From Bryobacterales bacterium (GTDB lineage: Bacteria; Acidobacteriota; Terriglobia; Bryobacterales; Bryobacteraceae), in assembly GCA_003139735.1 (NCBI GenBank), contig PLGA01000262.1:1008-7458 (forward strand): a stretch of DNA of 6,451 nt, in the 5' to 3' direction. The position numbers were made by a program, and so were the translations under genes. The notes under the pieces were generated by a model, which saw nothing but the letters and a program-made list of their open reading frames with translations, was not told the origin of the DNA and ran no database searches. Shown in pieces: positions 1 to 5,506 of the stretch (its first letter is position 1; every line of letters begins with the position of its first letter).

Positions 1-873
1 AAGGAGGCGGCGCTGTTCGTCCCCTCCGGCACCATGGGGAACACCATTGCGGTCAAGCTGCACACCGAGCCTGGCCAGGAAGTGATCTGCGATGCGCGCT
101 CGCACGTGCTCGATTACGAGCTCGCCATGGTGGCCTGGTTCTCCGGCTGCGTAATCCGCGCCATCCCCACCGAGGACGGCATTCTTTCGTGGGACGCCGT
201 GCGGGAGCGCATACGCCCGCTCGCGGCGAATTGGGCGCCCACCGGCCTCATCGAAATCGAAAACACCCACAACATGGCCGGCGGGACGGTTTACCCGCTC
301 GCCGCCATTCGCGAAATCTGCGATGGCGCGCACCATCTCGGCCTCAAGGTCCACATGGATGGCGCCCGCGTGTTCAACGCCGCGGCGGCCATCGGCGTAC
401 CCGTAAATGAGATCGTGGCGCCGGTCGACACGGTCATGTTCTGCCTCTCGAAGGCCCTCGGCGCGCCGGTCGGCTCCATGCTGGCCGGCTCCGCGGAATC
501 CATCGCCAAGGCCCGCAGGCTGCGCAAGCGCCTGGGCGGCGGCATGCGCCAGGCCGGCGTGCTGGCGGCCGCGGGACTCATCGCGCTCGACGAAACCCCC
601 AAACAACTTCCCGAGGACCACCGCAACGCCCGGTTCCTGGCCGAAGGTCTCGCGCGCATCCCCGGTATCGAAGCGTGGCCTGATAAGGTCGCCACCAACA
701 TCGTGATTTTCGACGTCAGCCGCACGGGGTCCACCAGCGCGGAAATCAGCGCGCGCCTCAAGCGCCGCGGCGTGCTGATCAACGGCGTCAACGACCGCCT
801 GATGCGCGCCGTAACCCACTACGACGTGGACCGCGCCGCCTGCGCCCAGGCGCTCGAGGCGTTCACGGACTAA
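1..873 (+). CDS. ltaE: Low-specificity L-threonine aldolase, 5'-truncated by window edge
   Basis: PLP-dependent lyase that cleaves L-threonine or L-allo-threonine to glycine and acetaldehyde (fold type I, cytosolic). The frame is open from base 1, and its first codons read [13 protein letters not shown], a hallmark N-terminal motif of the family. The ATG at 34 is therefore an internal methionine, not the start. Numbering from base 1, the fragment is 290 residues and the family is about 340-350, so roughly 50 N-terminal residues are missing. Visible motifs are HMDGAR (Asp120 and Arg123 of DGAR, cofactor and substrate contacts), [13 protein letters not shown] (Lys151, the presumed PLP Schiff-base lysine), and the C-terminal RAVTHYDVD. 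It ends with TAA and converges on the higA-like gene with only 2 nt between stop codons. No terminator with a U-run is visible after it. The family is certain. Stereospecificity (L- versus L-allo-) cannot be read from sequence. Confidence 0.93.
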   Translation, partial: KEAALFVPSGTMGNTIAVKLHTEPGQEVICDARSHVLDYELAMVAWFSGCVIRAIPTEDGILSWDAVRERIRPLAANWAPTGLIEIENTHNMAGGTVYPLAAIREICDGAHHLGLKVHMDGARVFNAAAAIGVPVNEIVAPVDTVMFCLSKALGAPVGSMLAGSAESIAKARRLRKRLGGGMRQAGVLAAAGLIALDETPKQLPEDHRNARFLAEGLARIPGIEAWPDKVATNIVIFDVSRTGSTSAEISARLKRRGVLINGVNDRLMRAVTHYDVDRAACAQALEAFTD

Positions 874-875
874 GG

Positions 876-1178
876 CTATGCGTGGACTGGCTCCCTGTGT
901 TTCAGGGTTGGGAGCGCCTTGATGGACTTTCCAACCTTCTGCTGGGCCAGGCGCAACTCGTAGAGGCTCTGCAGATTGAGCCAGAATTCCGCGCTCGTGC
1001 CAAAAAAATGAGCCAGGCGCAAAGCCGTATCGCCCGTGACGGCGCGCTGGCCGTTCAGAATGCCGGTCACGCGGTTCGTCGGCACGTCCAGCTTGCGCGC
1101 AAGTTCGGCCGCGCTCATGCCGAGTTCTTCCAATTCCTCGGCCAGATGCTCCCCTGGATGGATAGCGGTCAGTGCCAT
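876..1178 (-). CDS. higA: HigA-type antitoxin, XRE-family HTH protein
   Basis: A 100-residue antitoxin that should neutralise the adjacent HigB-like toxin and repress the shared promoter. The N-terminus AIHPGEHLAEELEELGMS is typical of the addiction-module antidote (HigA/VapI) family. The helix-turn-helix spans about residues 22-42 (AAELARKLDVPTNRVTGILN), followed by the diagnostic FFGTSAEFWLNLQ (about 58-70). An in-frame ATG exists 11 codons upstream at 1211, but I chose the ATG at 1178. It has a strong GAGGAG 8 nt upstream, matches the family N-terminus, and leaves a 16-nt gap after the toxin stop, whereas the 1211 start would overlap the toxin gene. Toxin-before-antitoxin order is characteristic of higBA. 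The TAG stop lies 2 nt from the stop of the convergent threonine aldolase gene. The family call is secure, and activity is inferred. Confidence 0.93.
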   Translation of the reverse strand: MALTAIHPGEHLAEELEELGMSAAELARKLDVPTNRVTGILNGQRAVTGDTALRLAHFFGTSAEFWLNLQSLYELRLAQQKVGKSIKALPTLKHREPVHA

Positions 1179-1186
1179 ACGCTGTT

Positions 1187-1192
1187 CTCCTC
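1187..1192 (-). promoter_or_regulatory. Ribosome binding site of higA
   Basis: GAGGAG on the minus strand, 8 nt before the ATG at 1178. It lies just downstream of, and slightly separated from, the toxin stop codon. It decides the 1178 start over the in-frame ATG at 1211. A strong independent site for the antitoxin fits the need to make antitoxin in excess of toxin from one transcript. Confidence 0.75.
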
Positions 1193-1194
1193 GG

Positions 1195-1479
1195 TCAGTG
1201 ATAATCGACAATTTCCACGTCCAAAGGTCCTGGTGACCCGTCCGGCCAGTCGAAGCAAATCCGCCAACGGTCGTTGATGCGGATGCTGTACTGGCCCTTG
1301 CGGTCGCCGATCAACGCCTCAAAGCGGTTACCAGGCAAGGCGGCAACATCCCTCAGCGCCGTGGCCGACTCCAGCCGGTCGAGTTTCAGCCGGGCGGAGC
1401 GCTCGATTCCCGAAAATGCGTTGACCCGTTTCCCGGCGGCGAAGGCTCTTGTGCGCTTGTCCCGATAGCCGGCTATCAT
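1195..1479 (-). CDS. higB: HigB-type mRNA interferase toxin (RelE/ParE superfamily)
   Basis: A 94-residue toxin of the HigB branch of the RelE/ParE superfamily. Known members cleave mRNA on the ribosome and arrest growth when free of antitoxin. The diagnostic block is at residues 48-78: LPGNRFEALIGD, then RKGQYSIRINDRWRICFDW, almost the family consensus. The N-terminus (MIAGYRDKRTRAFAAGKRV) also fits the usual HigB start. The length is typical and no truncation is visible, so the toxin looks intact. It is the first gene of the pair; its TGA stop is 16 nt before the higA ATG. The start ATG at 1479 has only a weak GGGAG 11 nt upstream. A perfect palindrome covers its first codons and is a candidate HigA operator. 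The module is probably horizontally mobile, as such modules usually are, but no mobile element is visible next to it. Confidence 0.92.
   Translation of the reverse strand: MIAGYRDKRTRAFAAGKRVNAFSGIERSARLKLDRLESATALRDVAALPGNRFEALIGDRKGQYSIRINDRWRICFDWPDGSPGPLDVEIVDYH
1464..1477. promoter_or_regulatory. Perfect 14-bp palindrome at the higB start, candidate HigA operator
   Basis: GATAGCCGGCTATC reads the same on both strands and covers codons 1-5 of the toxin gene, starting at the G of its ATG. HigA-like antitoxins bind palindromes near the higBA promoter as dimers, so position and symmetry suit an operator. About 0.4 perfect 14-mers of this kind would be expected by chance in a window this size, so location is the main support. 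It also encodes protein, so the symmetry could be incidental. I saw no second full copy in the window. Confidence 0.4.
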
Positions 1480-1484
1480 GAATC

Positions 1485-1514
1485 ATCGTACTCCCGAATT
1501 ATGCGTTACGTCAA
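1485..1514 (-). promoter_or_regulatory. Candidate sigma70-type promoter of higBA
   Basis: On the minus strand, TTGACG (1509-1514) is followed after 18 nt by TACGAT (1485-1490). These are a near-consensus -35 and a moderate -10. Transcription would begin at about 1478-1479, the A of the toxin ATG, giving a leaderless or nearly leaderless toxin mRNA. The weak GGGAG at 1491-1495 would then lie outside the transcript, so the leaderless and Shine-Dalgarno readings exclude each other. The position next to the palindrome at 1464-1477 fits autorepression. Confidence 0.4.
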
Positions 1515-1525
1515 GCGTAATCGCC

Positions 1526-1540
1526 GCGCCGGAACGGCGC
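1526..1540 (-). terminator. Short GC hairpin between the isomerase-like gene and higB
   Basis: GCGCCG (1526-1531), a 3-nt loop, then CGGCGC (1535-1540): a perfect 6-bp stem. It begins 14 nt after the stop of the isomerase-like gene in the 75-nt intergenic space. No U-run follows on the minus strand, so a classical intrinsic terminator is not shown. It could be a weak terminator, an mRNA 3' end, or chance in GC-rich DNA. Confidence 0.2.
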
Positions 1541-1554
1541 CCGCGCGCGTGTTG

Positions 1555-2469
1555 CTAAAGCTGGTCGACGACTTTCAGAAGGCCTTTGAGCGACGTCTCC
1601 GTGGAGTACATTGCGCCCCGCGGGTCGCGCCAGTGAGTCTCGAGCGTGAACGTCTCTTTGTAGCCGTCCTTGAGCAGCGCGCGAATCTGTCCCAGGTTGT
1701 CGAACTCGCCCTGGCCGACCGCGGCCCATTCCACTTTACCCGCCGCGTTGTGGCGGAAGTCGCGAAGGTGGACGTGGAAAATGCGCGCCGGGTCCAGCAT
1801 GCGGTATCCGGCGGGGAACGGCTGCTCGCCCGATTCGGACGCATTATTGGGGTCCCAGGCGAGACCGACGTTGTCGTCCTTCACCCGCTTGAGAAGCTCC
1901 GCCGATTCCGCGCCGTTCGAGACGTGCCCGCCGCCGATATCTTCGACAACCAGCAGGAACCCGCCGGGCCGGGCGCGGCGCGCTGCCTCGCGCAGCAGTT
2001 CGTCGATTCGCTCGTAACCGCGCGCGGACGGCTTCTCACCCGGTCCCAGCATGAAGGTGAAGATCCGGATTTTGCGTGTCCCGAAGACCGTGGCCCGCTC
2101 CATGGCCGCATCCAGCAGCTTCCATTGCGCCTCGATGATTCGCCGGCCTTCGGGCGTGTCCGGGGGAAGCGCGATCTTGAAGAAGCCCGTGTCCAGAACG
2201 GAGACGCGTATGCCGCGCTGGTCGAAAATGGCCTGCGCCTGCCGCACCTTCTCCACCGGCTGATCCGTATTATACGGTCCCCAGATGTTGCGAACTTCGA
2301 CCCACGAAAGACCGTAGCGGCGCAGGAATTCGGCGGCAACCAACGGGTCGTCGTCGATCTCGTCGCTGGTAACGCCCAACTTGAAACCCGAAAGAGGCAG
2401 GGCCCGAAGACCGCCAGCGAGCGGCACAAGCGCGGCGGCGGCGAACTGACGGCGTGTAAAGAGGCTCAC
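1555..2469 (-). CDS. Tat-exported TIM-barrel protein, sugar phosphate isomerase/epimerase-like
   Basis: A 304-residue protein of the xylose isomerase-like TIM-barrel superfamily (AP_endonuc_2 fold: sugar isomerases, epimerases, inosose dehydratases). The N-terminus MSLFTRRQFAAAALVPLAGG is a twin-arginine signal (Arg6-Arg7, then a short hydrophobic stretch to about residue 21), with possible cleavage near Ala23. Folded export to the periplasm is therefore likely. Candidate metal and catalytic residues fall at the expected strand ends: Glu176 (VVEDIGGG), Asp206 (LAWDPNN), His232/His234 (FHVHLRD) and Glu277 (TLETHW). The start codon is GTG at 2469. No Shine-Dalgarno is seen, and a TATAAT box sits 6 nt before it. 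It appears separately transcribed from folC, 91 nt upstream. Tat-exported relatives are common in Acidobacteria and Planctomycetes, often linked to carbohydrate use. The true substrate cannot be told, and no sugar genes are nearby. Fold and export are well supported; the reaction is not. Confidence 0.85.
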   Translation of the reverse strand: MSLFTRRQFAAAALVPLAGGLRALPLSGFKLGVTSDEIDDDPLVAAEFLRRYGLSWVEVRNIWGPYNTDQPVEKVRQAQAIFDQRGIRVSVLDTGFFKIALPPDTPEGRRIIEAQWKLLDAAMERATVFGTRKIRIFTFMLGPGEKPSARGYERIDELLREAARRARPGGFLLVVEDIGGGHVSNGAESAELLKRVKDDNVGLAWDPNNASESGEQPFPAGYRMLDPARIFHVHLRDFRHNAAGKVEWAAVGQGEFDNLGQIRALLKDGYKETFTLETHWRDPRGAMYSTETSLKGLLKVVDQL

Positions 2470-2475
2470 CCCAAG

Positions 2476-2481
2476 ATTATA
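2476..2481 (-). promoter_or_regulatory. Perfect -10 box (TATAAT), leaderless start of the isomerase-like gene
   Basis: TATAAT on the minus strand stands out in very GC-rich surroundings. It ends 6 nt before the GTG start codon, so transcription would begin at or within a base or two of the start codon, giving a leaderless mRNA. There is no recognisable -35 at 16-18 nt spacing (the region is GC only) and no TG extension. A perfect -10 at exactly the leaderless distance is the main support. Confidence 0.5.
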
Positions 2482-2490
2482 GCGGCCGGT

Positions 2491-2510
2491 GGCGGGCCGG
2501 GGCGCCCGCC
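2491..2510 (-). terminator. GC-rich hairpin downstream of folC
   Basis: GGCGGGC (2491-2497), a 6-nt loop, GCCCGCC (2504-2510): a perfect 7-bp GC stem in the 91-nt space between folC and the next gene, about 50 nt past the folC stop and just upstream of the TATAAT box. No U-run follows. It may help end the rsfS-folC transcript, but strength cannot be judged, and GC-rich DNA gives such stems easily. The rest of this gap holds nothing else I can identify. Confidence 0.25.
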
Positions 2511-2560
2511 GCCTCTGTGGGCCCGCCTGCCTTCTTTGGGCGTTCGCGCCGCCCGCGCCG

Positions 2561-3817
2561 TCATGGCGCCAGAATAGCCCGCGCTTCCGCTACCAGGAAC
2601 AGGGAGCCCGTGATGAAGGTGACGGCATCGCCCGGCGGCATTTCGAGCGCGTCCTCGATATGCGCGGCCACCCGCAGGTTGGGGTGGTCCACCAATCCGC
2701 GCAGCGCCTCCGGCGCGATGGCGCGGGATTGGCGCGGCGCGGTCAGGATCACTTCTTGCGCCTGCGGAAACAAAATGCCGCCCATTTCGGCGACGGACTT
2801 GTCGCGCATTGCGCCATAAATCAGCCGCACGCGCCGGGCTCCGTAGAACCGCTCGATATAGGCCGCCAGCGCGCGGGCCGCGGCGGGATTGTGCGCGCCG
2901 TCGAGAATGATCTCGGGCCTCTCGAAAATCCGCTCCAGGCGGCCGGGCCAGCGCGTGCGGGCGATGCCGGCTTGAATCGAAGAATCGGAGATGCCCAGGC
3001 ATCTGAGGGCAAGCGCCGCGGTGACCGCGTTTTCCACCTGGTGCTCGCCGGCTAGCGGGCAATCGATAAACAGGGCGGGCTGCCCCGCTTCGAACCGGCT
3101 GCCGGCGGGGTGCAGTTCCAGGTTTCGGATTTGCCAGCCGGTGGTGCGGGCCACCGGCGCGCCCACCTTTTCCGCGCGCGCATCGAGCACCGGAGCGGCC
3201 TCGGGCCGCTGCCGCGCGAAGACCGCCGGAACGCCCGGTTTCAGGATGCCCGCCTTTTCCCCCGCGATGGATTCCAGGCTGCGGCCCAGGAAGGCTTCAT
3301 GATCGAAGTCGATGGGCGTGATGACGCAGAGTTCCGGCCGGACCACGTTGGTCGCGTCCAGCCGTCCGCCCAGCCCCACTTCGAGGACAACCTTGTCCGT
3401 GCGCTCCTCGGCGAAGATGACGAGCGCCATGGCCGTGACGGTCTCGAAGTAGGTGGTGTGCATGTCGATGGCGCCGGCATCGAGCAGGCTCTCCACCGCC
3501 AGGTGAACGCGCTCGAAAGCGGCGGCGAAGCGCCCGGCGTCCACCGGTTCCCCATCGATGCGGATGCGTTCGGTAGGCTGGGCGAGGTGGGGAGAAGTGA
3601 ACAGGCCGGTGCGCAGTCCGGCGGCGCGCAGACCGGATTCGATCATGGCGCAAGTGGAGCCTTTGCCGTTGGTGCCTGCCACGTGTACGAAGCGGCATCG
3701 GTTTTGCGGCCGCCCCAGCGCGTCCAGCACGGCGCGAATCCGGTCCAGGCCGAGCTTCGCGGTACGGATTTCGTTGCCCAGCGCGTACAGGAACTGAACC
3801 GAATCGGGGTAGTCCAC
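2561..3817 (-). CDS. folC: Bifunctional folylpolyglutamate/dihydrofolate synthase
   Basis: A 418-residue Mur-ligase-type enzyme that adds glutamate to (tetrahydro)folate and, in many bacteria, also joins glutamate to dihydropteroate, using ATP in the cytosol. Motifs in order: N-terminal YPDSVQFLYALGNE, P-loop GTNGKGST (residues 48-55), LFTSPHL (72-78), ERIRIDGEPV, VLEVGLGGRLDATNVV, ITPIDFDHEAFLG, IAGEKAGILK (carrying the lysine usually carbamylated), and C-terminal-domain DGAHNPAAARA and AMRDKS. Length is normal for the family. The start is GTG at 3817, immediately after the accD TAA with no base between. The only upstream purine signal is a weak GGGA inside accD, so translation probably depends on coupling to accD. 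It is the last gene of the rsfS-rlmH-accD-folC run. Whether it has both activities or only the folylpolyglutamate one is not decided by sequence. Confidence 0.95.
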   Translation of the reverse strand: MDYPDSVQFLYALGNEIRTAKLGLDRIRAVLDALGRPQNRCRFVHVAGTNGKGSTCAMIESGLRAAGLRTGLFTSPHLAQPTERIRIDGEPVDAGRFAAAFERVHLAVESLLDAGAIDMHTTYFETVTAMALVIFAEERTDKVVLEVGLGGRLDATNVVRPELCVITPIDFDHEAFLGRSLESIAGEKAGILKPGVPAVFARQRPEAAPVLDARAEKVGAPVARTTGWQIRNLELHPAGSRFEAGQPALFIDCPLAGEHQVENAVTAALALRCLGISDSSIQAGIARTRWPGRLERIFERPEIILDGAHNPAAARALAAYIERFYGARRVRLIYGAMRDKSVAEMGGILFPQAQEVILTAPRQSRAIAPEALRGLVDHPNLRVAAHIEDALEMPPGDAVTFITGSLFLVAEARAILAP

Positions 3818-4675
3818 TTATCCCACGAAGAATTTCATCGCCCGCGAAATGTAGGCCTTCAATTCGAGGCGCGGGACCACGGCGTCCAGCATGCCGTGCT
3901 TCAGAAGAAACTCCGAGCGCTGGAATCCCTCCGGCAATTTCTGGCGGATGGTCTGCTCGATCACCCTCGGACCCGCGAAGCCGATCAGCGCGCCGGGTTC
4001 GGCGATATTCAGGTCGCCCAGCATGGCGTAGCTGGCGGTGACGCCGCCGGTGGTGGGATCGGTGAGCACGCTGATATAGGGCAGGCAAGCCTCGTCCAGG
4101 CGCATCAGCGCGCCGGAAATCTTGGCCATCTGCATCAGGCTGATGGCCCCTTCCTGCATGCGCGCGCCGCCCGAAGCCGAAACGATCACCAGCGGAGTGC
4201 CGCGCTCGATAGCCCGCTCGATGGCGCGCGTGATCATCTCGCCGACCACGCTGCCCATGCTGCCGCCGATAAACTTGTTCTCCATGGAGCAGATCTGGAT
4301 GAGCCGCCCATCGAGCTTGCCCTCGGCCGAGACCAGCGCGTCGCACAGGCTGGTGGCCGCCCGCGAAGCTTCCAGGCGCTCGCCGTAGGGCTTACTGTCC
4401 ACGAAGCCCAGCGGGTCCGACGACCGCAAGCCGGCATCGAACGGCTCGTACGCTCCGTCGTCCAGCAGTAGTTTGAGCCTGGTGACGGCGTCGATGCGGG
4501 CGTGCGCGCCGCATCGCGGGCAGACGTTCCAATTGTCCTCCAGTTCCTTCTTCCAGACGATCTGGCGGCAACCGGCGCACTTCTGCCACAGTCCTTCGGT
4601 CTTCACGCGGCGCTCGTGGTTCTCGATGCGCGGCAGCTTTTCACCGGGCGGCCCGTTCTTTTTAAACCAGGACAT
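3818..4675 (-). CDS. accD: Acetyl-CoA carboxylase carboxyltransferase subunit beta
   Basis: A 285-residue beta subunit of the carboxyltransferase component of acetyl-CoA carboxylase. With AccA (not in the window) it moves the carboxyl from carboxybiotin to acetyl-CoA to make malonyl-CoA, the first committed step of fatty-acid synthesis. The N-terminal zinc ribbon is intact: Cys33, Cys36, Cys52, Cys55 (C-x2-C-x15-C-x2-C, within LWQKCAGCR and VCPRCGAHAR). The crotonase-fold catalytic part shows FIGGSMGSVVGE (about 135-146), SGGARMQEG (168-176) with the oxyanion-hole glycines, and DPTTGGVTASYAMLGD (206-221). The start is ATG at 4675, giving the usual MSWFKK N-terminus; a poorly placed AGGA lies 12 nt upstream. 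It sits 19 nt after rlmH and abuts folC. accD next to folC is a common pairing in many bacterial lineages. Sequence looks fully functional. Confidence 0.97.
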   Translation of the reverse strand: MSWFKKNGPPGEKLPRIENHERRVKTEGLWQKCAGCRQIVWKKELEDNWNVCPRCGAHARIDAVTRLKLLLDDGAYEPFDAGLRSSDPLGFVDSKPYGERLEASRAATSLCDALVSAEGKLDGRLIQICSMENKFIGGSMGSVVGEMITRAIERAIERGTPLVIVSASGGARMQEGAISLMQMAKISGALMRLDEACLPYISVLTDPTTGGVTASYAMLGDLNIAEPGALIGFAGPRVIEQTIRQKLPEGFQRSEFLLKHGMLDAVVPRLELKAYISRAMKFFVG

Positions 4676-4694
4676 GATGCGATGTCATCCTACG

Positions 4695-5114
4695 TTATCG
4701 CGGGTAGGGATGCCCCCGCAAGGTGGCGAAGGCGCGGTAGATCTGTTCGGCCAGGATGGCGCGCGCCAGTTCGTGGGGAAATGTCAAGGCGGAAAGCGCC
4801 GCCAGCAGGTCGGCGCGGGCCGCCCATCCGGCGGGCAGACCGTCGTGCGCGCCCACCAGGAAAACCAGGTCGCGCCCCTCCATTTCAGCCTTGGAGAAAA
4901 GCGCGGTAAAGCCTCCGGAATCCATCGTTTTGCCGCCGGGGTCGAGAAAAACCTTGCGCGCGGCGGGGTGTTTCGCCCAAAGGTCCGTGCGTTCCAGCCG
5001 GATCTCGCGCATTTCGACCGGCGAAAAACGCGCCGCGCGAGCCACGAAGTCCTCAGCCAGCGCATTGGCGTGGGGATCCTTGGGCTTCCCTATAAAGTAA
5101 AGATAGGTTTTCGT
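4695..5114 (-). CDS. rlmH: 23S rRNA pseudouridine-1915 N3-methyltransferase RlmH, apparent ACG start
   Basis: A 139-residue SPOUT-class SAM-dependent enzyme that methylates pseudouridine 1915 in helix 69 of 23S rRNA, on assembled 70S ribosomes. Identity rests on the N-terminal KTYLYFIGKPKD, the strand VFLDPGGKTMDS (55-66), FLVGAHDGLP (85-94, the SAM loop region), and LSALTFPHELARAILAEQIYRAF (107-129), the strongest family block. No ATG, GTG or TTG lies in frame near the required start. The codon where Met should be is ACG (5112-5114), sharing a base with the rsfS TAA, with GGAGGAG 2 nt upstream. The next in-frame ATG would be residue 35 and would delete the first strand. A reading extended upstream in this frame overlaps rsfS and has no family resemblance. 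Somewhat shorter than the usual 155-160 residues. It ends HPYPR, where most members end YHK or YHR. The family is sure; the start is not. Confidence 0.9.
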   Translation of the reverse strand, partial: TKTYLYFIGKPKDPHANALAEDFVARAARFSPVEMREIRLERTDLWAKHPAARKVFLDPGGKTMDSGGFTALFSKAEMEGRDLVFLVGAHDGLPAGWAARADLLAALSALTFPHELARAILAEQIYRAFATLRGHPYPR

Positions 5115-5500
5115 TACTCCTCCGGAATCTCCACCAGCTTCCCGCCGCGCCAGAGACGCTCCAGGCCGTAATATTCGCGCGACTTGGGCGAGAAGACGTG
5201 AACCAGCAGGTCGCCATAGTCGGCCAATATCCACTCCGCCTGTTCGTAGCCCTCGACGCTGATGGGAAGTTCCCCGGCGCGCCGCTTCAGTTGCAGGCGC
5301 ACCTCGTCGGCGATGGCCTGAACCTGCCGTTGATTGGCCCCGGTGCAGATCACGAAATAGTCCGCGAACGAGGTAATGCCCGTGAGGTCCAGGACTTGGA
5401 TTTCGGTGGCTTTCTTCGACTCGGCGGCGCGGACCGCGGCGAGCCAGGTAGGGACTTTGGTTTCGAGTTCCGCGGTATCGTTGACGTGGGCTTGCTTCAG
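5114..5500 (-). CDS. rsfS: Ribosomal silencing factor RsfS (RsfA/Iojap/DUF143), apparent CTG start
   Basis: A 128-residue member of the RsfS/Iojap family. It binds uL14 on the 50S subunit and blocks joining of the 30S subunit, lowering translation when nutrients are short. Motifs: ESKKATEIQVLDLTGITSFA (27-46), then DYFVICTGANQRQVQAIADE (47-66), VEGYEQAEWILADYGDLLVH (82-101), and YYGLERLW (110-117). The first usual start codon in frame is GTG at 5353, but starting there would remove 49 residues that include the conserved first strand, so it must be internal. Going upstream there is no ATG, GTG or TTG in frame. CTG at 5500, with AGGAG 6 nt before it, gives a protein of normal length (105-130). 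It begins 26 nt after the permease stop, and its TAA overlaps the rlmH start. Next-door rsfS-rlmH is a conserved arrangement. The CTG start is inferred; the family is firm. Confidence 0.88.
   Translation of the reverse strand: MKQAHVNDTAELETKVPTWLAAVRAAESKKATEIQVLDLTGITSFADYFVICTGANQRQVQAIADEVRLQLKRRAGELPISVEGYEQAEWILADYGDLLVHVFSPKSREYYGLERLWRGGKLVEIPEE
5117..5123 (-). promoter_or_regulatory. Ribosome binding site of rlmH inside the rsfS 3' end
   Basis: GGAGGAG lies on the minus strand in the last codons of rsfS (Pro-Glu-Glu-stop). Its GGAGG core is 4 nt before the ACG at 5114 and the full motif is 2 nt before it. The spacing is short but the match to the anti-Shine-Dalgarno is strong, so it supports initiation at ACG, or at a position lost by a base error there. 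Confidence 0.6.
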
Positions 5501-5506
5501 AACACG

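Noticed and set aside
890..915. Inverted repeat (GCTCCC at 890-895 with GGGAGC at 910-915; also CCCTG at 893-897 with CAGGG at 903-907) as a two-way terminator between the convergent genes
   Set aside because: The two pairings exclude each other, stems are short, no U-run follows on either strand, and it lies inside the higA coding end.
876..1211. HigA starting at the ATG at 1211
   Set aside because: It overlaps the toxin gene, adds an atypical 11-residue extension, and lacks the strong ribosome binding site present before 1178.
1503..1524. Imperfect inverted repeat (TTACG at 1506-1510 with CGTAA at 1516-1520, plus GCG/CGC with a bulge) as a second HigA operator
   Set aside because: It overlaps the candidate -35 but does not share the sequence of the 14-bp palindrome and is imperfect. 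It is too weak to call.
1501..2577. Long plus-strand open frame (358 codons) across the isomerase-like gene
   Set aside because: It is antisense to a gene with clear family motifs and a Tat signal. Its translation is Arg/Pro/Ala-rich with no recognisable domain, typical of GC-rich shadow frames.
3110..4471. Long plus-strand open frame (453 codons) opposite folC and accD
   Set aside because: It spans two well-recognised genes on the other strand, and its His/Asp/Gln-rich translation reflects antisense codons. No motif or start signal supports it.
5114..5353. RsfS starting at the GTG at 5353 (79 residues)
   Set aside because: It would cut off the conserved first strand and helix, which are clearly encoded in frame upstream.
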